In this document: positions 51,606 to 60,627 of the stretch, in pieces | How the letters are laid out: every line of letters starts with the position of its first letter | Position numbering within the stretch: position 1 is the stretch's first letter | Source: Pacificoceanicola sp049341065 | GTDB taxonomy: Bacteria > Pseudomonadota > Alphaproteobacteria > Rhodobacterales > Rhodobacteraceae | NCBI RefSeq assembly: GCF_049341065.1 | Contig: NZ_JBMPIX010000008.1 | Coordinates: forward strand, 124,001-188,000 | Length of the DNA: 64,000 bases | Reading direction: 5' to 3' | Notes under the pieces: model-generated | Told to the model about the DNA's origin: nothing | The model's database searches: none | The model's input: the letters and a program-made list of their open reading frames with translations, nothing else | Position numbers and translations under genes: made by a program

Positions 51606-53204
51606 ATGACCCAAGCCCCAGCGATCGAACTCAGAAGCATTTCCAAGGCCTTTGGCCCCGTTCAGGCCAACAAGGACATCTCGATCCGTGTCGAACGCGG
51701 CACGATCCACGGTATCATCGGCGAAAACGGCGCAGGCAAATCGACGCTCATGTCGATCCTCTACGGGTTCTACAAGGCCGACAGCGGCGAGATCTTTATC
51801 GGCGGCAAGAAGACCGAGATCCCCGACAGTCAAGCCGCCATTGCCGCTGGTATCGGCATGGTCTTTCAACATTTCAAGCTTGTGCAGAACTTCACCGTTC
51901 TGGAAAACGTGATCCTTGGCGCCGAGGACGGCAGGCTTTTGCGCCCCAGCCTGTCCCGCGCCCGCGGCGTTCTGAAACAGCTTGCCTCGGAATATGAACT
52001 CAACGTCGATCCTGACGCGCTGATCGAAAACTTGTCCGTCGGGCACCAGCAACGGGTTGAAATCCTCAAGGCGCTGTACCGCGAGGCCGACATTCTCATC
52101 CTTGATGAACCAACAGGCGTGTTGACCCCTGCCGAGGCCGACCACTTGTTCCGTATCCTCAACGGGTTGAAGGACGAGGGCAAAACCATCGTCCTGATTA
52201 CGCATAAGCTGCGCGAGATCATGGAAATCACCGATACCGTCAGCGTGATGCGCCGGGGCGAGATGACCGCGACGGTCAAGACATCGGAAACCAGTCCCGA
52301 ACAGCTGGCCGAACTGATGGTCGGTCGCAAAGTCCTGCTGCGCGTGGATAAAAAGCCCGCGACGCCCGGCGCCAAGGTGCTTGAAGTCGAAAACCTGCGC
52401 CATATCGACAAAGACAAGGTCGAGCGGCTCAAAGGAATCTCTCTGAATGTGCGCGCGGGCGAGATTCTTGGCATCGCGGGCGTGTCAGGCAATGGCCAGT
52501 CCGAACTGCTCGAAGTCTTGGGCGGCTATGCCGACGCCACCGGGTCAATCCGCGTCAATGGTCAGGAAATTGACCTGACGGGCAAGCACTCTGACGGTCA
52601 GTCGCGCCGCGCCCGTGGCATCGCCCATGTCCCCGAAGACCGCCACGGTGAAGGCCTGATCCTGCCCTTTACCGCCTGGGAAAACATGGTGTTCGGCTAT
52701 CACCGCGATCCGGCCTACCAAAATGGCCTTCTGATGGACAATGCCGGGATCAAGGAAGAAGCCGCCAAAAAGATGGCGCGTTTCGACGTTCGACCGCCGA
52801 ACCCGAACCTTGCGGCGCGCAACTTTTCCGGGGGCAACCAGCAAAAGATCGTCCTCGCCCGCGAGATCGAGCGCAACCCGGATATCCTGCTGATCGGCCA
52901 ACCCACGCGCGGCGTCGATATCGGCGCGATCGAGTTTATCCACCAGCAGATCGTCGCCCTGCGCGATGCGGGCAAGGCAATCCTTCTGGTCTCGGTCGAG
53001 CTGGACGAGATCATGTCGCTTTCTGACCGGATCGCGGTGATGTTCGACGGCCTGATCATGGGTGAACGGCTGCCGGCCGAGACCAATCAAACCGAACTGG
53101 GCCTGCTGATGGCGGGTGTCACCGAAATGCCGGACAAACCGCTGATCGAGGCGATTGACGAGCAATTGCAGGCCAAAGAAGCACGGAAGGCCGCCAAACT
53201 ATGA
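51606..53204 (+). CDS. Nucleoside/sugar-type ABC transporter ATPase (double cassette)
   Basis: 532-residue protein with two fused ATPase domains, as in RbsA and NupA. The first has Walker A GENGAGKST, LSVGHQQRVEILKAL and LILDEPTGVLTP. The second has a degenerate Walker A (GVSGNGQSELLEV) and the signature FSGGNQQKIVLAREI. It powers the two permeases at 53.3 and 54.4 kb. The shorter start at 51606 is favoured because the upstream residues are unconserved. Confidence 0.93.
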   Translation: MTQAPAIELRSISKAFGPVQANKDISIRVERGTIHGIIGENGAGKSTLMSILYGFYKADSGEIFIGGKKTEIPDSQAAIAAGIGMVFQHFKLVQNFTVLENVILGAEDGRLLRPSLSRARGVLKQLASEYELNVDPDALIENLSVGHQQRVEILKALYREADILILDEPTGVLTPAEADHLFRILNGLKDEGKTIVLITHKLREIMEITDTVSVMRRGEMTATVKTSETSPEQLAELMVGRKVLLRVDKKPATPGAKVLEVENLRHIDKDKVERLKGISLNVRAGEILGIAGVSGNGQSELLEVLGGYADATGSIRVNGQEIDLTGKHSDGQSRRARGIAHVPEDRHGEGLILPFTAWENMVFGYHRDPAYQNGLLMDNAGIKEEAAKKMARFDVRPPNPNLAARNFSGGNQQKIVLAREIERNPDILLIGQPTRGVDIGAIEFIHQQIVALRDAGKAILLVSVELDEIMSLSDRIAVMFDGLIMGERLPAETNQTELGLLMAGVTEMPDKPLIEAIDEQLQAKEARKAAKL

Positions 53205-53207
53205 CCG

Positions 53208-53252
53208 CCCCTGTCTTCATCTTGTCCCAAATACCCCTGCCGGAGGCGTCCC
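53208..53252 (+). repeat. Dispersed intergenic repeat, copy 4
   Basis: CCCCTGTCTTCATCTTGTCC followed by CAAATACCC (53208-53236) and a CTGCCGGAGGCGTCCCGCC tail begins four bases after the ATPase stop. It matches copy 2 (30763) at 28 of 29 positions in the first part and again in the CGTCCCGC core. Confidence 0.65.
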
Positions 53253-53291
53253 GCCGTGCCGCAATCGCCCCGGCTTTCAAGGAAGCGCTCC

Positions 53292-54386
53292 ATGGATAGA
53301 ATGCCTGCCTGGGCCGACGCGGTCCTTGTTCCTCTGATCTCGATCATCCTTGCCGCGCTGCTTTCGGCCGTGGTCATCCTCGCCATTGGGGAAAACCCGA
53401 TCACCGCCTTCACGATGATGGTCGACGGCGCGCTGATGAAATCCTCGGGCTGGGGATATACGCTCTATTATACCACCAACTTCACCTTTACCGGGCTGGC
53501 CGTGGCCGTCGCCTTTCACGCCCGCATGTTCAACATCGGCGGCGAGGGGCAGGCGATGATCGGCGGGTTGGGCGTGGCGCTTGTCTGCCTGTTCATTCCC
53601 TTCCCGCATTGGTCGATTTCGCTGATCTTCACCACGCTCGCGGCCGGGCTGTTTGGTGCGGCCTGGGCCTATATCCCGGCTTATCTACAGGCGAAACGCG
53701 GCAGCCATATCGTCATCACCACGATCATGTTCAACTTCATCGCCGCTGCCGTGCTGAACTATGTGCTGGTCAACCAGTTGCGCCCCACCGGCGCGATGGA
53801 GCCTGCCACCGCGAACTTCCCGGTTGGCACGCATTTACCGACATTCCAGGCGATGTTCTCGACCGCCGAGACGCCCTTGTTCCGTGGGTCTCCGGCCAAT
53901 GTCACCTTCTTCATCGCCATCCTCGCCTGTATCGCCGTCTGGTTCCTGATCTGGCGCACCAAGCTAGGGTATGAAATCCGTGCCTTTGGCCATTCCGAGT
54001 CGGCGGCAAAATATGCCGGGATTTCACCGGTCAAGATCACCGTGGTTGCTATGCTGATATCCGGTGGGCTCGCCGGAATGATGGCCCTGAACACCACCCA
54101 GGGCGAAGCCGAGCGTCTGGTCCTGAACGCCTCGGAGGGGGCCGGTTTTATCGGGATCGCCGTGGCGCTTATGGGGCGTTCGCACCCTTTGGGGGTCTTT
54201 CTCGCGGCGCTGCTGTTCGGGTTCTTGTACCAAGGCGGGGCCGAGCTGGCCTTTTGGGCCAACATCCCGCGCGAACTGATCACGGTGATCCAGGCTTTGG
54301 TCATCCTGTTTACCGGAGCGTTGGACAACATGGTGCGCATGCCGCTTGAAAAACTGTTTCTGGCGATGCGAAAGGGAGACGCGTGA
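53292..54386 (+). CDS. Nucleoside-type ABC transporter permease 1
   Basis: 364-residue BPD_transp_2-family permease with about nine hydrophobic segments and the AKRGSHIVITTIMFNFIAAA and NIGGEGQAMIGG motifs of the BMP-associated subgroup. AAGGAAGC lies upstream of the ATG at 53292, which is preferred over 53256. Its stop overlaps the next permease start. Confidence 0.93.
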   Translation: MDRMPAWADAVLVPLISIILAALLSAVVILAIGENPITAFTMMVDGALMKSSGWGYTLYYTTNFTFTGLAVAVAFHARMFNIGGEGQAMIGGLGVALVCLFIPFPHWSISLIFTTLAAGLFGAAWAYIPAYLQAKRGSHIVITTIMFNFIAAAVLNYVLVNQLRPTGAMEPATANFPVGTHLPTFQAMFSTAETPLFRGSPANVTFFIAILACIAVWFLIWRTKLGYEIRAFGHSESAAKYAGISPVKITVVAMLISGGLAGMMALNTTQGEAERLVLNASEGAGFIGIAVALMGRSHPLGVFLAALLFGFLYQGGAELAFWANIPRELITVIQALVILFTGALDNMVRMPLEKLFLAMRKGDA

Positions 54387-55351
54387 TGGATCTGAACACG
54401 ATCATTCAGGTGCTCGACAGCACCGTGCGCATGTCCACGCCGCTTTTGCTGGCCTGTCTGGCAGGGCTGTTCTCCGAACGTGCGGGGATCTTTGACATCG
54501 GTCTGGAAGGCAAGATGCTGATCGCCGCCTTCTTCTCGGCTGCCATTGCCTATGAATCCGGATCGGCCTGGGTGGGTCTGGGCGCAGGGATCGCCGCGTC
54601 GCTGGTGTTTTCAGCCATTCACGGGCTGGCTTCGATCACCTTCCGGGGCAACCAGCTGATCTCGGGGGTGGCATTGAACTTTCTCGCCTCTGGCCTGACG
54701 GTGCTGATCGCGCAGGATTGGTACAAACAGGGCGGGCGCACCTTGACCCTGCCAAGCACCGCCAAGTTCGGAGAGCTGGACCTGCCCTTTGCAAATGCGC
54801 TTCGTGACGTGCCGGTGGTCGGCCCGATTTATTCAGATCTGATCTCGGGGCATTCAATTCTGGCCTATGCGGCCTTTGCCATGGTGCCACTGACATGGTG
54901 GATCCTGTTCCGCACCCGGTTTGGCCTGCGCCTGCGGGCCGTGGGCGAAGCGCCGGACGCCGTGGACACCGCTGGCGTGTCCGTCACCGGGATGCGATTT
55001 GCGGCTGTGGCGATCTGTGGCGTGCTTTGCGGCATTGCTGGCGCTTATCTGGCAACTTCGATTCAGTCCAACTTTGGCCGCGAGATGTCGGCTGGCCGGG
55101 GCTATATCGCGCTGGCCGCGCTGATCTTTGCCAAGTGGCGGCCGTGGTACGCGCTGGCGGCCTGCCTGCTGTTCGGTCTGCTTCAGGCCATCGCGCTGCG
55201 GTTCCAGAACATCGACCTGGGCTTTTTCACCATCCCGGTTCAATTCATGGATGCGCTGCCCTACATCCTGACGGTGGTGATCCTTGCCGGTTTTGTCGGC
55301 AAGGCCATTCCGCCCCGCGCTGGAGGCGAGCCTTACGTCAAAGAGCGTTAA
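54386..55351 (+). CDS. Nucleoside-type ABC transporter permease 2
   Basis: 321-residue partner permease, with the ERAGIFDIGLEGKMLIAAFF motif typical of the second BMP-operon permease and a FGLRLRAVGEAPDAVDTAGVSV loop. The ATG overlaps the previous stop by one base (TGATG), and AAAGGGAG sits upstream. Together with the binding protein and ATPase it completes a BMP-type importer. Confidence 0.93.
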   Translation: MDLNTIIQVLDSTVRMSTPLLLACLAGLFSERAGIFDIGLEGKMLIAAFFSAAIAYESGSAWVGLGAGIAASLVFSAIHGLASITFRGNQLISGVALNFLASGLTVLIAQDWYKQGGRTLTLPSTAKFGELDLPFANALRDVPVVGPIYSDLISGHSILAYAAFAMVPLTWWILFRTRFGLRLRAVGEAPDAVDTAGVSVTGMRFAAVAICGVLCGIAGAYLATSIQSNFGREMSAGRGYIALAALIFAKWRPWYALAACLLFGLLQAIALRFQNIDLGFFTIPVQFMDALPYILTVVILAGFVGKAIPPRAGGEPYVKER

Positions 55352-55432
55352 CCACAGGCAAAGCCGCCTCGCTCAACAAGAAACATGCGCCGCCCCGTTG
55401 CCTTTGCTGCTTGGGCGGCGCTAAATGTTTTT

Positions 55433-56338
55433 ATGCAGGTCTACCTCCCCATCGCCGAGGTTTCGGTCAACATTTTCCTCGTGCTCGGCTTGGGCGGCTT
55501 GGTCGGAGTGTTGTCTGGCATGTTTGGCGTTGGCGGCGGCTTTCTTTTGACGCCCCTGCTGTTCTTTATCGGCATTCCCCCGGCCGTGGCGGTTGCCACC
55601 GGCGCGAACCAGATCGTCGCCTCGTCCTTTTCCGCGGTTCTGGCACATTTCAAACGCCGAACGGTTGATCTGCGAATGGGCACCGTCCTGCTGATCGGAG
55701 GCTTGATCGGCGCCACTTTCGGCGTCATGCTGTTCAACTACCTCAAGAAGCTGGGACAGGTCGATTTGCTGGTCAGCCTGTTTTACGTGGTGTTTCTGGG
55801 TATCATCGGCGCGCTGATGTTCATCGAAAGCCTGAACTCCCTGCGCAAGTCGCGCCGCGGCATCGTTCCAGCCCGCAAGAAACACAACTGGGTGCATGGG
55901 CTGCCGTTCAAGATCCGGTTCCGGACCAGCGGGCTTTATATCTCGGTCATTCCACCGCTTGTGGTGGGGCTCATGGTGGGTGTGCTGGCGGCGATCATGG
56001 GCGTCGGGGGTGGCTTTATCATGGTGCCCGCGATGATCTATCTGCTGGGTATGCCCACGAAGGTGGTTGTCGGCACGTCCTTGTTTCAGATCATCTTTGT
56101 CGCCGCCTTCACGACCACGCTGCACGCGGCCACAAACTATACCGTCGATATCGTTCTGGCGGTGCTGCTGCTGGTCGGCGGCGTGATCGGGGCGCAGTTC
56201 GGGGCGGGCATCGGCGCGCGGATGAAGGCTGAGCAGCTGCGCATTCTTCTGGCCGGTCTGGTACTGCTGGTCTGCGCCAAGCTGGCGCTTGAATTGCTGC
56301 TCATGCCCTCTGAACTCTACAGCATTGCGGGGGTCTGA
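55433..56338 (+). CDS. TauE/SafE-family anion exporter
   Basis: 301-residue membrane protein with about eight hydrophobic segments. The two inverted half-repeats contain GMFGVGGGFLLTPLL and IMGVGGGFIMVPAMI. Starting at 55433 gives the common roseobacter N-terminus (MQVYLPIAEVSVN), while an earlier ATG at 55385 would add 16 residues. The substrate may be sulfite, sulfoacetate or another organosulfonate. It is followed two bases later by a TIGR02186 gene, a frequent pairing. Confidence 0.88.
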   Translation: MQVYLPIAEVSVNIFLVLGLGGLVGVLSGMFGVGGGFLLTPLLFFIGIPPAVAVATGANQIVASSFSAVLAHFKRRTVDLRMGTVLLIGGLIGATFGVMLFNYLKKLGQVDLLVSLFYVVFLGIIGALMFIESLNSLRKSRRGIVPARKKHNWVHGLPFKIRFRTSGLYISVIPPLVVGLMVGVLAAIMGVGGGFIMVPAMIYLLGMPTKVVVGTSLFQIIFVAAFTTTLHAATNYTVDIVLAVLLLVGGVIGAQFGAGIGARMKAEQLRILLAGLVLLVCAKLALELLLMPSELYSIAGV

Positions 56339-56340
56339 GC

Positions 56341-57108
56341 ATGCCGCGCCTTGCCGCCCTTTTGGTCCTGCTGGTGCTTTGGTCCCTGCCCTTGCGCGCC
56401 GAAGAGGTGGTGCTTGGCCTCAGTCAGGACCGCGTATCGATCTCGACCGATTTCGACGGCTCCGACATCCTGATCTTTGGTGCGATCAAGCGCGAAGAGC
56501 CGATCCCCGAGGGACCGCCGCTTGAGGTGATCATAGCCATCGCAGGCCCTCTGCAACCGGTGACAGTGCGCCGCAAGGAACACCGTTTCGGCATTTGGGT
56601 AAACACGGATTCCGTCGTCGTTGACGCGGCGCCATCGTTTTATGCCGTGGCCACCTCTGGGCCGTGGAACGAAGTGATTTCTAACGTCGAAGACCTGCGC
56701 CACAAGATATCAATCCCGCGCGCCATCCGGTCCGTAGGCGCCCCTATGCAGGTACAGGATTCGCAAAGTTTTTCGGCGGCCGTCATTCGCATTCGCGCGG
56801 AGGAAGATCTTTACCAGTTGCTCGAAAGCACGGTAGAGGTCAGCCAGTCCACTCTGTTCAACACCTCCATCTCGATGCCCTCCAACCTGACCGAGGGATC
56901 GTACCCCACGCGTATCTTTTTGACGCGCGGCGGCAATGTGATTTCCAACTTCGAGACCGTGATCGAAGTGCGCAAGGTCGGGCTGGAACGCTGGCTTTAT
57001 ACCCTGTCGCGGCAGCAGCCGCTGATTTATGGCCTGATGTCGCTGGCCATCGCCATCGCGGCGGGCTGGGGCGCGTCCACTGCCTTTCGCATACTGAGGT
57101 CAGGATGA
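56341..57108 (+). CDS. TIGR02186-family membrane-anchored periplasmic protein
   Basis: 255-residue protein with a signal peptide (residues 1-20, ends RAEE) and one C-terminal transmembrane helix, so it is probably periplasmic with a membrane tail. The mature part is beta-rich (ISTDFDGSDILIFGAI, VRRKEHRFGIWVNTDSV). The family (Alph_Pro_TM) is of unknown function and is usually next to TauE/SafE exporters, where it may act as an accessory. It overlaps the thioesterase gene by four bases. Confidence 0.85.
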   Translation: MPRLAALLVLLVLWSLPLRAEEVVLGLSQDRVSISTDFDGSDILIFGAIKREEPIPEGPPLEVIIAIAGPLQPVTVRRKEHRFGIWVNTDSVVVDAAPSFYAVATSGPWNEVISNVEDLRHKISIPRAIRSVGAPMQVQDSQSFSAAVIRIRAEEDLYQLLESTVEVSQSTLFNTSISMPSNLTEGSYPTRIFLTRGGNVISNFETVIEVRKVGLERWLYTLSRQQPLIYGLMSLAIAIAAGWGASTAFRILRSG

Positions 57109-57542
57109 GCCGTCCGTCCCCCGGAACCCGCAAAGCCTATGCGGCCTTTCATGTCTTGCCCACCCGTTGGATGGACAACGATGAATACGGCCACATGAAC
57201 AACGCCACCTACTTGTCGTTGATCGACACTGCCGTCAGCTTTTGGCAGTTGGGTCAGGGCCTGCAAATCCGCGGCCCCGAGGCGCTGCGCTTTCTGGTTG
57301 TCGAGACCGGGGTGCGCTATCACGCAGAGGTCGGCTTTCCCGATGTCATTCACGCCGGTTTGCGGATCGGACATCTGGGCAATTCGTCCCTGCGCTTCGA
57401 GGTCGGGCTGTTCCGCAACGACGAGGATACCGCCAGCGCCGAAGGGTTCTTTGCGCAGGTTTTGACCGGCCCGGACGGGCGCCCCACCCCGATCCCCGAG
57501 GCCGCGCGGTCGATTTTTGCCGGGTTGCTCAAAAAGGGCTGA
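57105..57542 (+). CDS. Acyl-CoA thioesterase (hotdog fold)
   Basis: 145-residue 4-hydroxybenzoyl-CoA thioesterase-type hotdog protein. The RWMDNDEYGHMNNATYLSLID block contains the catalytic Asp and the conserved HMNN. It overlaps the preceding gene by four bases, so it belongs to the TauE transcript although the functional link is unclear. The substrate is unknown. Confidence 0.88.
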   Translation: MSRPSPGTRKAYAAFHVLPTRWMDNDEYGHMNNATYLSLIDTAVSFWQLGQGLQIRGPEALRFLVVETGVRYHAEVGFPDVIHAGLRIGHLGNSSLRFEVGLFRNDEDTASAEGFFAQVLTGPDGRPTPIPEAARSIFAGLLKKG

Positions 57543-57554
57543 CCGGCCCCAACG

Positions 57555-59777
57555 CTAGAAAAAGCTTTGTGGGTCGATGTCGATGGCCAAACGCAGATCC
57601 CCGCGCAACTTGATCGGCGCGACCCAGTTGCTGAGCGCGCCCTGCAAAGCCACGCCTTTGGGGGCCTTGACCAACAGGCGCACGCGGTGACGTCCGCGCA
57701 CCCGGGCGATGGGCGCAGGCGCCGGCCCGTAGACAACCGCGCCAACCCGGCGCAAGGGCGCATCGTTGCGGGCAAGATGGTTGCCCAGATCAAAAACCTG
57801 CTGCGGCTCGCCGCCTGACAGGATGATCCCGGCCAACCGCCCATAAGGCGGCATGCCCGCCGCGCGGCGTTCTTCGGCCTCGGCCCGCCAAAAGGCCTCT
57901 TCGTCGCCGGCAAGGATAGCGCGGATCACCGGGTGTTCGGGTTGATAGGTCTGCAGCATCGCCACGCCGGGCTTTTCGGCCCGCCCCGCACGCCCCGCCA
58001 CCTGCCGCATCAGCTGAAATGTCCGTTCCGCCGCCCGCAGGTCCGAGCCTTGCAACCCAAGGTCGGCGTCGATCACGCCCACCAGGGTCAGATGCGGAAA
58101 GTTGTGCCCCTTGGCCACCAATTGCGTGCCAATGATGATATCCGACCCGCCCTCGGCGATGGCGACGATCTGTTCCTTGAGTTCGCGTGCCGTCCCGTAC
58201 AGGTCCGAGGACAGCACCGCGATCCGCGCCTCGGGAAATAGCGCCGTTGCCTCTTCGGCCAGACGTTCGACACCCGGGCCGACGGGGGCCAGACGATCTT
58301 CGGCCTCGCAACTTGGGCAGGTGGTCGGGATCGGTGTGCTTTCCCCGCATTGATGACAGACCAGACGTTGCAAAAAGCGGTGTTCCACCATGCGCGCGTC
58401 ACAATGGGGGCAGCCGATCTGTTGCCCACAGGCCCGGCACAACGTCACCGGCGCATAGCCGCGTCGGTTGAGGAACAGCAACGCCTGCTCTCCGCGCTCC
58501 ATCCGTTGTTTGACGGCGGTTTCCAGTTGCGCGGAAATCCAGCGGTTCGACGGCAGCTTTTCAGGCCGCATGTCCAGCGCCCGCATCTCGGGCAGGACGG
58601 CCTCGCCAAAGCGCGAGGTCAGAACCAGCTTGTCGTATTTGCCCGCCTCGGCATTTGCCCAGCTTTCAAGGCTGGGTGTCGCCGTGGCCAGCACCACCTG
58701 CGCCCCAAGGATCGAGGCGCGCAGAACGGCCATGTCGCGGGCGTTGTACAACACGCCCTCTTCCTGCTTGTAAGAGGTGTCATGTTCCTCATCGACCACG
58801 ATCAAGCCAAGGCGCTGATAGGGCAGGAACAAAGCGGATCGCGCGCCCACCACCAGTTGCGCGTGCCCTTCGGCCACCATCCGCCACGTGCGGCGGCGTT
58901 CCGTGATCGTCACGCCCGAGTGCCATTCCGCCGGGCGGGCGCCAAAGCGGGCCTCGACGCGGGCAAGAAATTCAGCCGAAAGCGCAATCTCGGGCAGCAG
59001 GACAAGCGCCTGCCGTCCTTGCCGCAATGCTTCGGCGACGGCCTCGAGGTAAACCTCGGTTTTGCCCGATCCGGTAACGCCTTTGAGCAGGGTCGTCGAA
59101 TAGGTTTCGTTGCGCTGCGCCGCGCGCAGACGTTCGGCTGCGGCGGCCTGATCCGGCGTTAATGTCTTTGAGCCATAATCCGGGTCAAGCAGCGGGAAGG
59201 GCGGGTCGCGCGGGCATTCCTCTTCGCGAATTGCGCCGGAAGGCAGCAGTCCCTTGACCACCTGGGGCGTCACCCCGGCGGCCTCGGCCAATTCCTTGAG
59301 GGTCAGCGCGAGCCCGCCCATTTCCTGCGCGGCCTCGATCACCCGGCGGCGGGCGTCTGTCAGGCGCGGCGGCTCGCCCTCTCCGATCCGGTAGACCTTG
59401 CGCATGGACGGCGGATCGCCCAGCCCCGGTGCGCGGGTCGCAAGGCGCAACATCAGCGACATCGGCGTCAGCGTATAGGCGCCGGATTTTTCAAGAAAGC
59501 TGCGCATTTCATCGCGCATGGGCGGCACATCCAAGACCCGGATGACCGAGCGGATTTTTGAACGGTCATAGTCCCCCTGCCCCGGCCCCCACACGACGCC
59601 CTGTACCTTGCGCGGGCCAAGCGGCACCTCGACATAGGCGCCAAGGTGGCAGCCGCCCTCGGGTGCCTTGTAATCGAGCAAACGGTCCAGCGGCTGCGCC
59701 GTCAGCACCGCCACGAGATCACCTGTCTCGTAATATACAGGGAGGGTCTGCTGTCGATCCGGGGTTTTGTGCGCCAT
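57555..59777 (-). CDS. priA: Primosomal helicase PriA
   Basis: 740-residue replication restart helicase. An N-terminal DNA-binding domain is followed by a superfamily 2 helicase with Walker A GVTGSGKTEVYLEA, the DEEH box VVDEEHDTSYKQ, and a cysteine-rich zinc-binding insertion (CRACGQQIGCPHC and CHQCG to CPSC) typical of PriA. Length is normal. It is convergent with the thioesterase and divergent from transaldolase. Confidence 0.97.
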   Translation of the reverse strand: MAHKTPDRQQTLPVYYETGDLVAVLTAQPLDRLLDYKAPEGGCHLGAYVEVPLGPRKVQGVVWGPGQGDYDRSKIRSVIRVLDVPPMRDEMRSFLEKSGAYTLTPMSLMLRLATRAPGLGDPPSMRKVYRIGEGEPPRLTDARRRVIEAAQEMGGLALTLKELAEAAGVTPQVVKGLLPSGAIREEECPRDPPFPLLDPDYGSKTLTPDQAAAAERLRAAQRNETYSTTLLKGVTGSGKTEVYLEAVAEALRQGRQALVLLPEIALSAEFLARVEARFGARPAEWHSGVTITERRRTWRMVAEGHAQLVVGARSALFLPYQRLGLIVVDEEHDTSYKQEEGVLYNARDMAVLRASILGAQVVLATATPSLESWANAEAGKYDKLVLTSRFGEAVLPEMRALDMRPEKLPSNRWISAQLETAVKQRMERGEQALLFLNRRGYAPVTLCRACGQQIGCPHCDARMVEHRFLQRLVCHQCGESTPIPTTCPSCEAEDRLAPVGPGVERLAEEATALFPEARIAVLSSDLYGTARELKEQIVAIAEGGSDIIIGTQLVAKGHNFPHLTLVGVIDADLGLQGSDLRAAERTFQLMRQVAGRAGRAEKPGVAMLQTYQPEHPVIRAILAGDEEAFWRAEAEERRAAGMPPYGRLAGIILSGGEPQQVFDLGNHLARNDAPLRRVGAVVYGPAPAPIARVRGRHRVRLLVKAPKGVALQGALSNWVAPIKLRGDLRLAIDIDPQSFF

Positions 59778-59834
59778 GCAAAAGGGGTAAAGCCGAAGGC
59801 AGGAAAGGCCAAGCCATCAAAGGGAGCAAGCCTC

Positions 59835-60488
59835 ATGAAATTCTTTGTCGACACCGCCGAAATCGATGCAATTGCTGAATTGAACGATCTGGGCATGGTG
59901 GATGGTGTGACAACCAACCCTTCGCTCATCAAGAAATCCGGGCGTGATATCCTTGAAGTGACCAAAGAGATTTGCGAGCTGGTCTCCGGACCGGTGTCCG
60001 CCGAGGTCACCGCTATCGATGCCGATACCATGATTGCCGAGGGCCGTAAGCTGGCCGAAATCGCCGAGAACATCGCCGTCAAGGTTCCGCTGACCTGGGA
60101 CGGCCTGAAAGCCTGCAAGGTGCTGTCGGGCGAAGGCAAAATGGTCAACGTGACGCTGTGCTTTTCCGCCAATCAGGCGCTGCTGGCGGCCAAGGCTGGC
60201 GCGACATTCATCTCGCCCTTCATCGGGCGTCTGGATGACCTGAACGTGGATGGGCTGGAGTTGATTGCGGACATCCGCGAGATTTATGACAACTACGGTT
60301 ACGAGACGCAGATCCTTGCTGCCTCGATCCGCACGGCGAACCACATGAGCGAATGCGCCAAGATCGGCGCTGACGTGGCCACCGCCCCGCCTGCCGTGAT
60401 CAAGGCCATGGCGAACCATGTTCTGACCGACAAGGGGCTGGACCAGTTCCTGAAGGATATCAAGGACGCCGGTATCAAGATCGTCTGA
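59835..60488 (+). CDS. tal: Transaldolase, short (type 3) form
   Basis: 217-residue enzyme of the pentose phosphate pathway. The Schiff-base Lys83 lies in AVKVPLT. At the positions that separate transaldolase from fructose-6-phosphate aldolase it has Glu57 (where E. coli FSA has Gln) and Phe129 (where FSA has Tyr), favouring transaldolase. AGGGAG lies upstream of the ATG at 59835. Three tandem hairpins follow the stop. Confidence 0.92.
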   Translation: MKFFVDTAEIDAIAELNDLGMVDGVTTNPSLIKKSGRDILEVTKEICELVSGPVSAEVTAIDADTMIAEGRKLAEIAENIAVKVPLTWDGLKACKVLSGEGKMVNVTLCFSANQALLAAKAGATFISPFIGRLDDLNVDGLELIADIREIYDNYGYETQILAASIRTANHMSECAKIGADVATAPPAVIKAMANHVLTDKGLDQFLKDIKDAGIKIV

Positions 60489-60494
60489 TGGAAT

Positions 60495-60567
60495 TCGGAT
60501 CGCCTTAGGCGATCCGATCCCTGCGCTTTGCCTATGGCAAAGCGCATACCGGGGGCGCTGCCCCCGG
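60495..60567. repeat. Three tandem perfect hairpins downstream of transaldolase
   Basis: TCGGATCGCC-TTA-GGCGATCCGA (60495-60517), GCGCTTTGCC-TAT-GGCAAAGCGC (60523-60545) and CCGGGGGC-GCT-GCCCCCGG (60549-60567) are perfect stems with three-base loops. They are followed by GACCCCCGAGGTATTTTAGG and CCCAAAGAAGCAAGG. This unit resembles a common intergenic repeat I recall from Rhodobacteraceae genomes, and it probably terminates tal. Confidence 0.75.
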
Positions 60568-60627
60568 ACCCCCGAGGTATTTTAGGCCCAAAGAAGCAAG
60601 GCACGGGTGGCACATGGACACCCGTCT

